From contig JACJYD010000001.1 of the NCBI GenBank assembly GCA_020636275.1, forward strand, positions 868,001-932,000: a stretch of DNA of 64,000 bases, read 5' to 3'. The notes below the pieces were generated by a model. It was not told the DNA's origin and ran no database searches. It saw nothing but the letters and a program-made list of their open reading frames with translations. A program made the position numbers and the translations under genes. Position 1 is the stretch's first letter; each line of letters starts with the position of its first letter. The stretch comes from Lewinellaceae bacterium (GTDB taxonomy: Bacteria; Bacteroidota; Bacteroidia; Chitinophagales; Saprospiraceae). Shown here piece by piece: positions 33,960 through 42,821 of the stretch.

Positions 33960-35411
33960 ATGAAAAAAATGCTCCTTTTATGGTCGGCTCTTTGGTGGAC
34001 ATTTTCTGCCACTCCTGCCCAAAATCCCCTCCAAACCGCCATCCACGCCTGGGTCGGCGATGACGATCTCCGGCAGGCCAGGATCAGTCTTGCCATCATC
34101 GACGTCGATTCGCGGCAACTGGTGGGCAGCTGGGATCCCCATGCGCTGCTGACCCCGGCCTCCTCCCTCAAGGTGCTGACCACCTCAGCCGCCCTGATCA
34201 CTTTGGGCAGCGACTACCGATTCAAGACGGAACTGCAATACGACGGGGCGATCGATGCCAACGGCATTTTGCAGGGCAATCTCTATATCAAAGGGTACGG
34301 CGATCCAGTGCTGGGTTCCGACCAGATGGAAGGGGTCGACGGCTTGGACGAGGTCATGCAGGCTTTCCAGGAAGCGGTGCTGGCGGCGGGCATCCGGAAG
34401 ATCACGGGCCGGGTAGTAGGGGATGCCTCTTTTTACTCGGGTGCGCCGGCGCCGGACGGCTGGAAGGAGGAGGATGCGGGCAATTACTACGGTGCAGGGG
34501 TTTGGGCGCTCAACATCCACGAAAACCTTTACTATCTCCCTTTTCAACAAAATGCCAAACTCAACGGGCAACCCAAAATGCTCGATCCCTATCCGCCGAT
34601 CCCCGAGATGACATTTTTCAATGAAGTGCGATCGGGCGCCCGGGGGTCGGGCGACAACGCCTATATCTACGGAGGCCCTTACGATTATTATTGCCCGGTT
34701 AAAGGGACGATCCCCCAGGGCAGCGGTGTTTTCCGGATCAAAGGCGCCGTGCCGGATCCGCCCTTGATGGCTGCCCAATTGCTGAGCAAGACCTTGGTTG
34801 CGAATGGAGTGGATGTGGTAATGCCGCCCATGGCGAAAAAGGAGAGCGGGGGAAGTGCGCGAAAGGTGATCTATACGCATTATTCGCCTTCGCTGGAAAA
34901 GATCGTAGACCGGGCTAACCAGGAAAGCGTAAACCTGTATTGCGAAGCGCTTTTGCCGGCCATCGGCATGAAAAAATACGGGGAGGGAACGAGAGCTGCC
35001 GGCATTCAAGCCGTGAAGGAATGTTGGGCGGACCGGGGCGTATCGCTTGAGGTCCGGGCCATGGCCGACGGCTGCGGTTTGTCGGTCGACAACCGGGTCA
35101 GCAGCTATCAGTTGGCGCAGGTCATGCGAAAGATCTACGTCGATTCCCAATTGTGGACGGTGTTCGGCCCGTCGCTCCCGGTCGCCGGAAAGTCGGGGAC
35201 CCTGAGCGACCTGTTGAAAGGAACCCTTGCGGAAGGCCGCATTCAGGCCAAGAGCGGGTCGATGAAATCGGTGCGGTCCTATACTGGGATCGCGCATACG
35301 CGCAGCGGGAAAACCCTGGCGTTTTGCATGATCGCCAATAATTTTTCCTGTTCGAGCTACGCCATGCGCAAAAAGATGGAACAACTGATGCTCCGTCTGG
35401 TCCAGGAATAG
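33960..35411 (+). CDS. dacB: D-alanyl-D-alanine carboxypeptidase/endopeptidase (PBP4, S13)
   Basis: PBP4 trims and opens peptidoglycan cross-links in the periplasm. The 483-residue protein has a signal peptide (MKKMLLLWSALWWTFSATPA) and all three penicillin-binding motifs: S68-x-x-K71 in TPASSLKVL, S323-V-N325 in NQESVNLYC, and K411-S-G in VAGKSGTL. The inserted domain II typical of S13 lies between motifs one and two. DGCGLSVDNRVS follows the family's DGSGLSR-N pattern with Cys for Ser. It starts 17 bases after fahA and 48 bases before the methyltransferase. Confidence 0.93.
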   Translation: MKKMLLLWSALWWTFSATPAQNPLQTAIHAWVGDDDLRQARISLAIIDVDSRQLVGSWDPHALLTPASSLKVLTTSAALITLGSDYRFKTELQYDGAIDANGILQGNLYIKGYGDPVLGSDQMEGVDGLDEVMQAFQEAVLAAGIRKITGRVVGDASFYSGAPAPDGWKEEDAGNYYGAGVWALNIHENLYYLPFQQNAKLNGQPKMLDPYPPIPEMTFFNEVRSGARGSGDNAYIYGGPYDYYCPVKGTIPQGSGVFRIKGAVPDPPLMAAQLLSKTLVANGVDVVMPPMAKKESGGSARKVIYTHYSPSLEKIVDRANQESVNLYCEALLPAIGMKKYGEGTRAAGIQAVKECWADRGVSLEVRAMADGCGLSVDNRVSSYQLAQVMRKIYVDSQLWTVFGPSLPVAGKSGTLSDLLKGTLAEGRIQAKSGSMKSVRSYTGIAHTRSGKTLAFCMIANNFSCSSYAMRKKMEQLMLRLVQE

Positions 35412-35432
35412 ACAATGGCACGGGTTTTTCAC

Positions 35433-35440
35433 TACATTTG
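35433..35440 (+). promoter_or_regulatory. -7 element of the lipoprotein methyltransferase gene
   Basis: TACATTTG fits TAnnTTTG and ends 19 bases before the ATG at 35460. Confidence 0.5.
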
Positions 35441-35459
35441 CAAAAACAGAACCCCAGGC

Positions 35460-36176
35460 ATGAATACTACTACAATTGCTTTCCTTTCTGTGTTGCTCCT
35501 CGGAATATGGGCTTGTGGAAATTCTTCCAACCAGCCGACCCAGGCTACGGATCCTTTTCTGGATACGACCCTGCAGACGGAGGTCCCCTCGCCCGGAGAG
35601 GAAAGTACGTTCGAAGAACGGGTGGCGGCCTACGAGAGCAAAGACCGCGTCTTCTGGCAGAAGCCCGATCTGGTGATCAATTTGCTCGGCGACCTTTCGG
35701 AAAAGACCGTGGCGGATATCGGCGCCGGTTCCGGGTATTTCGCCCGTCGTCTGGCGTACAAAGCCAAGCACATCATAGCTATCGATATCGATAAGAAGTT
35801 CATCGATTTCATGGACAGCATCAAACTCGTGGAGTTGCCGCCAGATATCCAGGCCCGTTTTGAGACCCGCCTGGCTACTCCCGAAGACTCGAAACTGCGC
35901 AACGGAGAAGCCGATGTGGTGCTCCTGGTCAATACCTATATCTACATTCCCAACCGGGTGGAATACCTCTCCCGGCTCAGACAGGGCGTTAAGCCCGGCG
36001 GCATGATCGTGATCGTCGATTTCAAGAAAAAGCGGATGCCGCTCGAAAATCCGCCGGATGAGATCCGGCTGCCGCTGCACCAGGTCGAGAACGAACTGGA
36101 AGAGGCCGGCTACCATTGGCTGGCTTCCGACGATACCTCGCTCGATTACCAGTATATCGTGATCGGGGAGCGGTAA
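35460..36176 (+). CDS. Class I methyltransferase-like protein with lipoprotein signal
   Basis: A 238-residue product whose N-terminus, MNTTTIAFLSVLLLGIWACGNSS, reads as a lipoprotein signal with lipobox IWAC. The rest is a class I SAM-methyltransferase fold: VADIGAGSGYFARRLA (motif I), IIAIDIDKKFIDFM (motif II), DVVLLVNTYIYI and VKPGGMIVIVDFKK (motif IV). A lipid-anchored periplasmic location is odd for a SAM enzyme, since SAM is cytosolic. The start at 35460 is supported by the -7 motif just upstream. Alternative: the domain binds another ligand or the hydrophobic stretch is not cleaved. Confidence 0.82.
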   Translation: MNTTTIAFLSVLLLGIWACGNSSNQPTQATDPFLDTTLQTEVPSPGEESTFEERVAAYESKDRVFWQKPDLVINLLGDLSEKTVADIGAGSGYFARRLAYKAKHIIAIDIDKKFIDFMDSIKLVELPPDIQARFETRLATPEDSKLRNGEADVVLLVNTYIYIPNRVEYLSRLRQGVKPGGMIVIVDFKKKRMPLENPPDEIRLPLHQVENELEEAGYHWLASDDTSLDYQYIVIGER

Positions 36177-36216
36177 AAATACCTGGACAGCCGCTTGTCT
36201 TCGACGGCTGTCCAGG
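36176..36216 (-). terminator. Terminator of the acyl-CoA synthetase transcript
   Basis: CCTGGACAGCCG and CGGCTGTCCAGG pair exactly around 11 bases; on the minus strand TATTTTTA follows. It also separates the convergent methyltransferase gene. Confidence 0.75.
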
Positions 36217-36220
36217 CAGA

Positions 36221-37924
36221 TCAGGCCGTAGCCACTTCTGCGGCCTTTCTCAGCCCCAGTTCCTCAATGCTCAATTCCCGCATTTTGAACTTCTGGACCT
36301 TGCCGGTCACGGTGAGCGGAAAATCATTGGTGAACTTGTAGAATTTCGGGATCTTGAAGTGGGTGATCTTTCCCTTGCAAAATTCGATGATCTCTTCGGC
36401 CGTGGCGGTTTCCCCTTCGCGGAGTTTGATCCAAGCCATGACCTCTTCGCCGTATTTTTCATCGGGTACACCGATGACCTGCACATCCTGGATCTTGGGG
36501 TGGGTGTAGAGAAATTCTTCGATCTCGCGCGGGTAGATGTTTTCGCCGCCCCGGATGATCATATCCTTGATACGGCCGACGATCTTGATATAACCGTCTT
36601 CGTCCATGGTCGCCAGGTCGCCGGAGTGCATCCAGCGGGCCTTGTCGATGGCTTCGCGCGTGCGTTCCTCATCATTCCAGTAGCCGAGCATAACGCTGTA
36701 GCCGCGGGTGCACAGTTCGCCGGGTTGGCCCAGGGGAACGGTCAGACCATTGGTCGGATCGATGATCTTGATCTCCAGATGGGGGTGGATCTGTCCGACG
36801 GTGCTGACCTGTTTTTCGATGGACGTACCCTGCCGGGTCTGGGTGCTGACGGGGCTGGTTTCGGTCATGCCGTAGGCGATCTGTACCTCGGGCATGTGCA
36901 TTTCGGTCTGGACGCGCTTCATCACCTCGATGGGGCAGGGCGATCCGGCCATGATGCCGGTGCGCAGGGAGGAAAGGTCGTATTTGTCGAATTCCGGATC
37001 GTCCAGTTCGGCGATGAACATGGTGGGCACGCCGAAAACGGCGGTGGCTTTTTCGCTCTCCACGGCTTTCAATACCGCTCCGGCTTCGAAACCTTCACTG
37101 GGGTAGATCATGGTGGCGCCGTGGGTAATGCAGCCCAGGTTGCCGATCACCATGCCGAAACAGTGGTAGAGCGGCACGGGAATGATCACCCGGTCTTTGG
37201 GGGTGAACTTCATCGTTTCGGCCACGAAGAAGGCGTTGTTGAGAATGTTGTGGTGGCTGAGGGTGGCGCCTTTGGGGCGGCCGGTGGTGCCGCTGGTATA
37301 TTGAATGTTGATGGGGTCGTCGAACGATAGCTGGCTCCTGCGTTGGGTCAGATCTTCTGCCCCGTTGCCGTTGGAAAGCTCGAGGAATTCCTTCCAGGTC
37401 CAGGTTCCGGACACTTTTTCATCACTGAGGTGAATGACGGCTTTCAGCTCGGGGAAGCGGGCCGACTGGAGTTTGCCGGGAGTGGAGTATTGAAGTTCCG
37501 GGATCAGATCGTTGATCATATTGATGTACTCGGAATACTTGAAGCGGTCGGCCGTGACGATCATTTTGCAGCCGGAGTGTTGCAGGGCATACTCCAGTTC
37601 GTGCAAGCGGTAGCTGGGGTTGATATTGACGAGAATGGCGCCCACTTTTGCGGAGGCGAGTTGCAGGACGGTCCACTCGGAGCAATTGGGCGACCAGATC
37701 CCTACGCGATCACCTTTTTGGATCTTCCGGTTCAGCAGGGCCTGGGCGCAGGTGTCAACCTGTTCGCTCAGCTTCCGGTAGGTCCAGCGCACGTTTTGGA
37801 ACGGCACGATCAGGGCGTCGTTATTGGGATACCGCTCCACGATACTATCGAACAGGATGCCTATGGCCTGGCCCAACAGGGGCATTTCCCCCGAGCCGCA
37901 CACATAACTCAACTTTGGTATCAT
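36221..37924 (-). CDS. AMP-dependent acyl-CoA synthetase
   Basis: A 567-residue adenylate-forming enzyme of the fatty-acyl-CoA synthetase type. Motifs: P-loop IQYTSGTTGRPKGATLSH, IPVPLYHCFGM, AYGMTETSPV, the ATP-binding LCTRGYSVMLGYW...HSGDLATMDEDGYIKIVGRIKDMIIRGGENIYPREIEE hinge, and C-terminal LTVTGKVQKFKM with the adenylation lysine. This resembles medium- or long-chain acyl-CoA ligases and FadD35/AcsA-like paralogs; chain length cannot be read from the sequence. The alpha/beta hydrolase gene lies 5 bases upstream and is surely co-transcribed, suggesting joint acyl-ester processing. Confidence 0.93.
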   Translation of the reverse strand: MIPKLSYVCGSGEMPLLGQAIGILFDSIVERYPNNDALIVPFQNVRWTYRKLSEQVDTCAQALLNRKIQKGDRVGIWSPNCSEWTVLQLASAKVGAILVNINPSYRLHELEYALQHSGCKMIVTADRFKYSEYINMINDLIPELQYSTPGKLQSARFPELKAVIHLSDEKVSGTWTWKEFLELSNGNGAEDLTQRRSQLSFDDPINIQYTSGTTGRPKGATLSHHNILNNAFFVAETMKFTPKDRVIIPVPLYHCFGMVIGNLGCITHGATMIYPSEGFEAGAVLKAVESEKATAVFGVPTMFIAELDDPEFDKYDLSSLRTGIMAGSPCPIEVMKRVQTEMHMPEVQIAYGMTETSPVSTQTRQGTSIEKQVSTVGQIHPHLEIKIIDPTNGLTVPLGQPGELCTRGYSVMLGYWNDEERTREAIDKARWMHSGDLATMDEDGYIKIVGRIKDMIIRGGENIYPREIEEFLYTHPKIQDVQVIGVPDEKYGEEVMAWIKLREGETATAEEIIEFCKGKITHFKIPKFYKFTNDFPLTVTGKVQKFKMRELSIEELGLRKAAEVATA

Positions 37925-37929
37925 GGTAT

Positions 37930-38742
37930 TCAGGAAATTTGGTTAGTAACAATTTGTCGGATGAAGGCACTCATTTCCTCCAGCACGGCATCCCGCGCCT
38001 GGACGTGCAGAAAATGGCCGCCGTTCGGCACTTCGAAGCAGGATACGGTTCCCCCCGCAGCCAATTGGATGCTCCGGGCCTGCATCATGGTTCCGTACGG
38101 ATCGGCGGAACCCTGGAGGATTAAAATGGGGCAGGAGATATTGGGAAGCTCGTCTTCAATGCTCCATTCGCGGAACCAGGGCGCCAGCCAGGTGCCGGCC
38201 CAGCATTCGACCAGTTCTTTCGTCTTTCCTCCATGGTATTTTTCCAGCCGTTTGATGAGGTCCTGCTTTTTCGTCAGCGCCTGACAGATCCCTTCCAGCG
38301 TCTGGCTCTCGACCATGACGTGAGGGGCTTCGGCGATAACTCCGGAGGTGGGAAAATGGGCAGCGTACAGCAGGGCGATGGTGGCGCCATCGCTATGGCC
38401 GATGAGGAGGGGTTTTTCGATGCCCAGTTCCGAGAGGAGCCTGGGCAGGCTTTCCAGCGCTTCTTCGTGAAAAAATTCCATTCCGCGCGGATTGGGAGGG
38501 ACATCGGAGGAGCCGTGGCCCAGCCGTTCAAAAACGACGGCGGAAAGGCCGGTCCGGAGCGACAAAGCCTCCGGGAAGTCGCCCCATTGCGCAATGGAAC
38601 CCAGCGCATGGTGCAGAAAAATGAGGCTGGGACGTTCCCTGGTACCGTTTGGATGAATGGTCTGGACGGTAAGGCGGGCCTGGTCGAATTGTATGTAGGT
38701 GATTTCCTTCACAAGTGGTAATACGGGCAATTTCAGCCCCAA
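37930..38742 (-). CDS. Alpha/beta hydrolase
   Basis: A 270-residue cytosolic alpha/beta hydrolase with oxyanion region IFLHHALGSIAQW, nucleophile in LLIGHSDGATIAL (GHSDG), acid in ILQGSADPYG and histidine in PNGGHFLHVQ. It has no signal peptide. It is translated just before the acyl-CoA synthetase (5-base gap), so it may release the carboxylate that the synthetase activates; this is inference from the operon only. Confidence 0.88.
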   Translation of the reverse strand: MGLKLPVLPLVKEITYIQFDQARLTVQTIHPNGTRERPSLIFLHHALGSIAQWGDFPEALSLRTGLSAVVFERLGHGSSDVPPNPRGMEFFHEEALESLPRLLSELGIEKPLLIGHSDGATIALLYAAHFPTSGVIAEAPHVMVESQTLEGICQALTKKQDLIKRLEKYHGGKTKELVECWAGTWLAPWFREWSIEDELPNISCPILILQGSADPYGTMMQARSIQLAAGGTVSCFEVPNGGHFLHVQARDAVLEEMSAFIRQIVTNQIS

Positions 38743-39008
38743 TAAACGGCAGAATTTTTTTCGAGTTGCTGATCTTTGTAAGGCCTTTCACTGATTTTTG
38801 TCAGTTATTTTCAAAGACAATCCGCTATTCCTTTAGAATAATTTCTGCCATCGGCCGATTTGCCCTCTTGAACCGTGCTTTCTTTTTTTATATTTTGAAC
38901 TGCATTTCCGTTTATTCTTTCCGGACGTACGACAGAAAGACTGAATAACGTTACTACAAAACACCTGCTTCCGGTGGGCACAGGTGCCACCTTTAAAAAT
39001 ATGCGACT

Positions 39009-40097
39009 ATGAAACGATCCTGGCTCATCATTGCCGTATCCATGCTCTTCTCAGCGGTTGCGAGTACTTCCCTTTCGTACTATCTATTTCAAAATTGGTG
39101 GATAGAAGAGGTCGAAGCGCTTGCCGAACCTCGTGAACCGAGGTCGTATCGCCCGGTACTGACCGAAGCAAACGATGTGTGGGGCGCTCCGGACGATTTT
39201 GTGGCTATTTCGGAACGGGTGACCAGCTCGGTGGTCAATGTGCAGGTATTTGACGGGATCTCCCCATTAGGGGGCGGATCGGGCGTGGTCCTGACATCCG
39301 ACGGTTATATCGCGACCAACTATCACGTTATCGAAGGCGCTTCCCGCATTCAGGTTACCCTGAACGACAAACGGGAATTGGCGGCCAAGATCATCGGGAC
39401 GGATCCCACCACGGATCTGGCCTTGCTGAAAGTGCGCGCTACCGGATTGCGTCCCGTATCCTTCGCCGACTCCGACGATGTGCATATTGGCGAATGGGCA
39501 CTGGCTATCGGCAATCCCTTCAACCTGACCTCAACGGTGACGGCCGGGATCATCAGCGCCAAAGCCCGAAATATCAATATTCTGCAGGGTTCCTACTCGA
39601 TCGAAAGTTTCATTCAAACCGATGCCGCCGTCAATCCGGGCAACAGCGGAGGCGCCCTGGTTAACGACCGGGGGGAACTGATCGGCATCAACTCGGCGAT
39701 CATGTCCGAACGGGGTAGTTATGAAGGGTACTCCTTCGCCATCCCCTCCAACCTGGTCGCCAAGGTCATGGACGACCTGAAAGACTATGGAAAAGTGCAG
39801 CGCGCCCTGTTGGGCGTCAACATCGCCGAAGTAAATGAATTCGTAGCCCGGGACCTCAACCTCCCCGTCATTGCCGGCGTCCTCATTCGCAGCGTAACTC
39901 CCGGCGGGAGTGCTGAAGAAGCCGGCCTCAAAGCCGGAGACGTCATCCTCCGGGTCAATGGCATCAATACGAATTCCGTACCTGAACTCCAGGAGCAGGT
40001 CGCCCGCTTCCGTCCCGGCGATGCCATTACCCTCGAGTATGTGCGGGAAGGCCGGCAGTATACCAAGGAGAATATTCGGCTGAAAGGCTTGAAATAA
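39009..40097 (+). CDS. HtrA/DegS-like S1C serine protease with one PDZ domain
   Basis: A 362-residue envelope protease: N-terminal signal anchor (residues 4-26), trypsin-like domain with H106 (IATNYHVIEG), D136 (TTDLALLKV) and S213 (VNPGNSGGALV), and one PDZ domain (about 262-355; GVLIRSVTPGGSAEEAGLKAGDVILRVNG). One PDZ and an anchor-like N-terminus resemble DegS more than the two-PDZ DegP. Likely role: periplasmic protein quality control or stress signalling. The 266-base upstream region is AT-rich and holds a small CACCTG...CAGGTG hairpin just before the start, with no exact -7 match. Confidence 0.92.
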   Translation: MKRSWLIIAVSMLFSAVASTSLSYYLFQNWWIEEVEALAEPREPRSYRPVLTEANDVWGAPDDFVAISERVTSSVVNVQVFDGISPLGGGSGVVLTSDGYIATNYHVIEGASRIQVTLNDKRELAAKIIGTDPTTDLALLKVRATGLRPVSFADSDDVHIGEWALAIGNPFNLTSTVTAGIISAKARNINILQGSYSIESFIQTDAAVNPGNSGGALVNDRGELIGINSAIMSERGSYEGYSFAIPSNLVAKVMDDLKDYGKVQRALLGVNIAEVNEFVARDLNLPVIAGVLIRSVTPGGSAEEAGLKAGDVILRVNGINTNSVPELQEQVARFRPGDAITLEYVREGRQYTKENIRLKGLK

Positions 40098-40103
40098 AAA
40101 GGA

Positions 40104-40140
40104 GAAAGACAAGCTGAACGGCTTGTCTTTCTTTTTTTTA
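40104..40140. terminator. Terminator between htrA and ackA-pduL
   Basis: AGAAAGACAAGC and GCTTGTCTTTCT pair around a 6-base loop, followed by eight or more T on the plus strand. It serves the protease gene and lies at the 3' end of the convergent kinase gene. Confidence 0.85.
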
Positions 40141-41964
40141 TTTGAAAACGGGGCTCATAATCCGCCGTTTCTGCAGCACGCCTTTGGATTGCGTAGCCAT
40201 CAATGCCCCGGTGTCGCCCGAATCGATCTCGGCGGCGTTGCCTTCGTCGGTGTCGATGTGCATTTCCAGGACAAAATCTTCCGAAACGCGGATGAGTACG
40301 TTTCCGAAGACGAGGTCGCGTTCCGAGCCGTTGATTACGGCAACATCGACCACGTCGCGGTCTTCCACGCCAAACATGGCCGCGTCGGTGGGGCTCATGT
40401 GGATGTGCCGCCAGGCGCAGATCACGCCTTCGGGCAAGACCACTTCCCCTTTCGGACCGATCAGCTTGATGCCGGGCGTATTCTCGATCCGGCCGCTTTC
40501 ACGGATCGGCGCGTCAATACCCAGGAAAAACTCGTCGGTGCGCGAAATTTCCACCTGGTCGTAATCCCGGCAGGGGCCCAGAATGCGGACGTTTTCAAGC
40601 TTGTTCTTTGGACCCACCAGGGTGACGGTTTCCACGGCGGCATATTGTCCGGGTTGGGAGAGCCATTTGTGGATGTGGAGCTGGTGGTCTTTTCCAAACA
40701 AAGCCTCCACGGTTTCCTGCCGAAGGTGTACGTGGCGGGCGGAGATGGCGACCGGTATGCGGGGATTGGGGTTGACATTGTGCTCGCCGACCACCACGGC
40801 CTTGGCTTTGCGGGCGATGGCGAGTTGTTCGTCGGTTTTTACGGCCAGCAATTGTACCCGGCTGTTGGGAGAGGAAAACTTCGAAACGGGTTGGGCATCG
40901 GTCAGCGCAATATCGTTGTTGACGTCCTCGTCGAGCAGCGCCCCGAGGTAGTGGAGCTTTTGACCGACGCGGTAGCGCACCACGCTGCTGTTCTCTCCGA
41001 TCCCCCCGGTGAAGATGATCGCATCGACGCCTCCCATCACGGCCGTATAGGCGCCGATGTATTTGATGATCCGGTGGGTGAACACCTGAAGCGCCAGCCG
41101 GGAGTCTTCATCGCCGGCAGCTGATTGTTCAATGATGTCGCGCATGTCGGCGCTGTGGCCCGACAGGCCTTTCAGGCCGCTTTCCAGGTTCAGGATATCG
41201 TTGAGCTCTTCGGCCGAAAAATTCCCTTTTTTCATCAGGTAGTAGAACAGTCCGGGGTCGATGTCGCCGCTGCGGGTGCTCATTACGAGGCCTTCCAGGG
41301 GCGTCATGCCCATGCTGGTCTCAACTGAGCGGCCGTATTCGATGGCTGCGATGCTGCACCCGCTGCCGAGGTGGCAGGAGATGATCCGCATCTCCCGGAT
41401 GTCCCGGTCGAGATGGGAGGCTGCTAGTTCGACGACGTATTCATGGCTGGTGCCGTGGAATCCGTACCGGCGAATATGGTATTTTTCACGCAACCACTTG
41501 GGCAGGGCATAGGTATAAACCCGCTTGGAAATCGTATGGTGGAAAGAGGTGTCGAAAACGGCTACGTGGGGAAGTTCCGGGAAGTACTCCATGCCGATGC
41601 GCACCCCTTGCATGATCAGGGGGTTGTGAATGGGCGCCAGGTCGTTCAGCTCTTCCAGTTCGAGCACGAGCTCGGGATCGAGCAAGACGGGCTGGTCGAA
41701 CCGGCTGCCGCCATGGGCGACCCGGTGGCCGATACCGCGGACGGCCAGTTCCTTCATTTTGGAGCGGAGAAAGGGCATCAGGGCCCGAAGCACTGCTTCG
41801 TGGCCGCATTCGGAGAATTCAATTTGGGCGCCATCGGAAAAATGGGCGACAGGTTGGGTGGGAACTCGTTCCACCTCGACCGAAAAGCTGCGCAATCCGG
41901 TCTCACTATGTACGATCGCTGCTTTGATGGATGAACTGCCCACGTTCAGTACGAGGATATTCAT
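40138..41964 (-). CDS. Fused acetate kinase - PduL-type phosphotransacylase
   Basis: A 608-residue two-domain enzyme. Residues 1-395 are a full acetate kinase: NVGSSSIKAAI, RVAHGGSRF, RYGFHGTSHEYV, HLGSGCSI, STRSGDIDPG and IIFTGGIGENSS. Residues 400-600 are a PduL phosphate acyltransferase: PVAISARHVHLRQET (first zinc site, H411-H413) and ICAWRHIHMSPTDAA (second, H520-H522), with KLENVRILGP and QVEISRTDEFFLGI between. Together they would convert acetyl- or propionyl-CoA with ADP and phosphate to the acid, ATP and CoA without releasing the acyl phosphate. No microcompartment genes are nearby. A -7 motif is at 41987-41994. Confidence 0.93.
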   Translation of the reverse strand: MNILVLNVGSSSIKAAIVHSETGLRSFSVEVERVPTQPVAHFSDGAQIEFSECGHEAVLRALMPFLRSKMKELAVRGIGHRVAHGGSRFDQPVLLDPELVLELEELNDLAPIHNPLIMQGVRIGMEYFPELPHVAVFDTSFHHTISKRVYTYALPKWLREKYHIRRYGFHGTSHEYVVELAASHLDRDIREMRIISCHLGSGCSIAAIEYGRSVETSMGMTPLEGLVMSTRSGDIDPGLFYYLMKKGNFSAEELNDILNLESGLKGLSGHSADMRDIIEQSAAGDEDSRLALQVFTHRIIKYIGAYTAVMGGVDAIIFTGGIGENSSVVRYRVGQKLHYLGALLDEDVNNDIALTDAQPVSKFSSPNSRVQLLAVKTDEQLAIARKAKAVVVGEHNVNPNPRIPVAISARHVHLRQETVEALFGKDHQLHIHKWLSQPGQYAAVETVTLVGPKNKLENVRILGPCRDYDQVEISRTDEFFLGIDAPIRESGRIENTPGIKLIGPKGEVVLPEGVICAWRHIHMSPTDAAMFGVEDRDVVDVAVINGSERDLVFGNVLIRVSEDFVLEMHIDTDEGNAAEIDSGDTGALMATQSKGVLQKRRIMSPVFK

Positions 41965-41986
41965 GGCTTCTTATAATGGTGAGACA

Positions 41987-41994
41987 CAAAATTA
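41987..41994 (-). promoter_or_regulatory. -7 element of the ackA-pduL fusion gene
   Basis: TAATTTTG on the minus strand fits TAnnTTTG and ends 22 bases before the ATG at 41964. Confidence 0.5.
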
Positions 41995-42189
41995 CGGGCA
42001 TTCCCAGTGATTGTAAAGGAAGAGCGATAGGAATCGTACATTCCAGTCAACCAAGCGCTACTCCCCATTTAATTCGTTGTTAATGAGTAAATAAGTCGAG
42101 GTTGAAAGGGGTGATCGACTTTAAGTCAAGGTCTTTGGAGTTGAAATCAGGGAGTAGAGGTGTGCCCTCCCCGTCCTATTATTTTTCCC

Positions 42190-42197
42190 TACCTTTG
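42190..42197 (+). promoter_or_regulatory. -7 element of the ECF sigma operon
   Basis: TACCTTTG fits TAnnTTTG and ends 23 bases before the sigma-factor ATG. The rest of the 256-base gap after the kinase start shows nothing recognisable. Confidence 0.5.
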
Positions 42198-42220
42198 CGC
42201 GTAGCAAATACCAGCTTTGC

Positions 42221-42757
42221 ATGGTCTCTAACCCCGCCGATATTCAACACCGGTTGCGCGCTGACGATTCCTCGGCTTTGCAGGAGTTGTTCAGGGTTCA
42301 TTATACTGCCATTTGCCGGACTTTGTACCGGCTGGTGCAGGATAGCCATTTGGCGCAAGACCTTGCTCAAAACGTGTTCATTCGGGTATGGGAAAAGCGA
42401 ATGCAACTCGAAGTGCATACGTCCTGGGGCGCCTATCTCAATCAGATGGCCGTTCGGGAAGGGTTGGCCCATTTGCGAAAAGTGCATCGCATCGACGTGC
42501 GGGAGGAAATCCCCGATCAGGCGGATACGCATACGGCGGAGGACGATGCCTTGCACGGAGATCTCCATACCCATTACCATCAGGCCCTGGATTCTTTGCC
42601 GCCCCAGTGCCGGACGGTCTTTCAACTCAGTCGACAGGAGGGGCTGACCTATCCCGACATTGCCAAAGAAATGGGCATTTCGGTGAAAACCGTGGAAAAC
42701 CAAATGGGGAAGGCCCTGAGAATATTGAGAGAGCAACTGAAGGAGTTTATTTCATAA
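42221..42757 (+). CDS. ECF RNA polymerase sigma factor
   Basis: A 178-residue sigma-70 family factor with only regions 2 and 4. Region 2: ALQELFRVHYTAICRTLYRLVQDSHLAQDLAQNVFIRVWEKR. Region 4: ALDSLPPQCRTVFQLSRQEGLTYPDIAKEMGISVKTVENQMGKALRILREQL, with the helix-turn-helix. The KTVENQMGKAL end is typical of the Bacteroidota ECF group that works with FecR anti-sigma factors. The FecR gene follows 64 bases downstream. Confidence 0.94.
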   Translation: MVSNPADIQHRLRADDSSALQELFRVHYTAICRTLYRLVQDSHLAQDLAQNVFIRVWEKRMQLEVHTSWGAYLNQMAVREGLAHLRKVHRIDVREEIPDQADTHTAEDDALHGDLHTHYHQALDSLPPQCRTVFQLSRQEGLTYPDIAKEMGISVKTVENQMGKALRILREQLKEFIS

Positions 42758-42821
42758 AAAATCATCCCCGGAATAGGGGTATCCCAAAATTGTCCGCATC
42801 CTTAAAATAGAAGTAGCTACT

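Noticed and set aside
34185..36116. 643-aa minus-strand ORF opposite PBP4 and the methyltransferase
   Set aside because: Shadow of two genes with clear motifs; His/Arg-rich composition typical of antisense frames.
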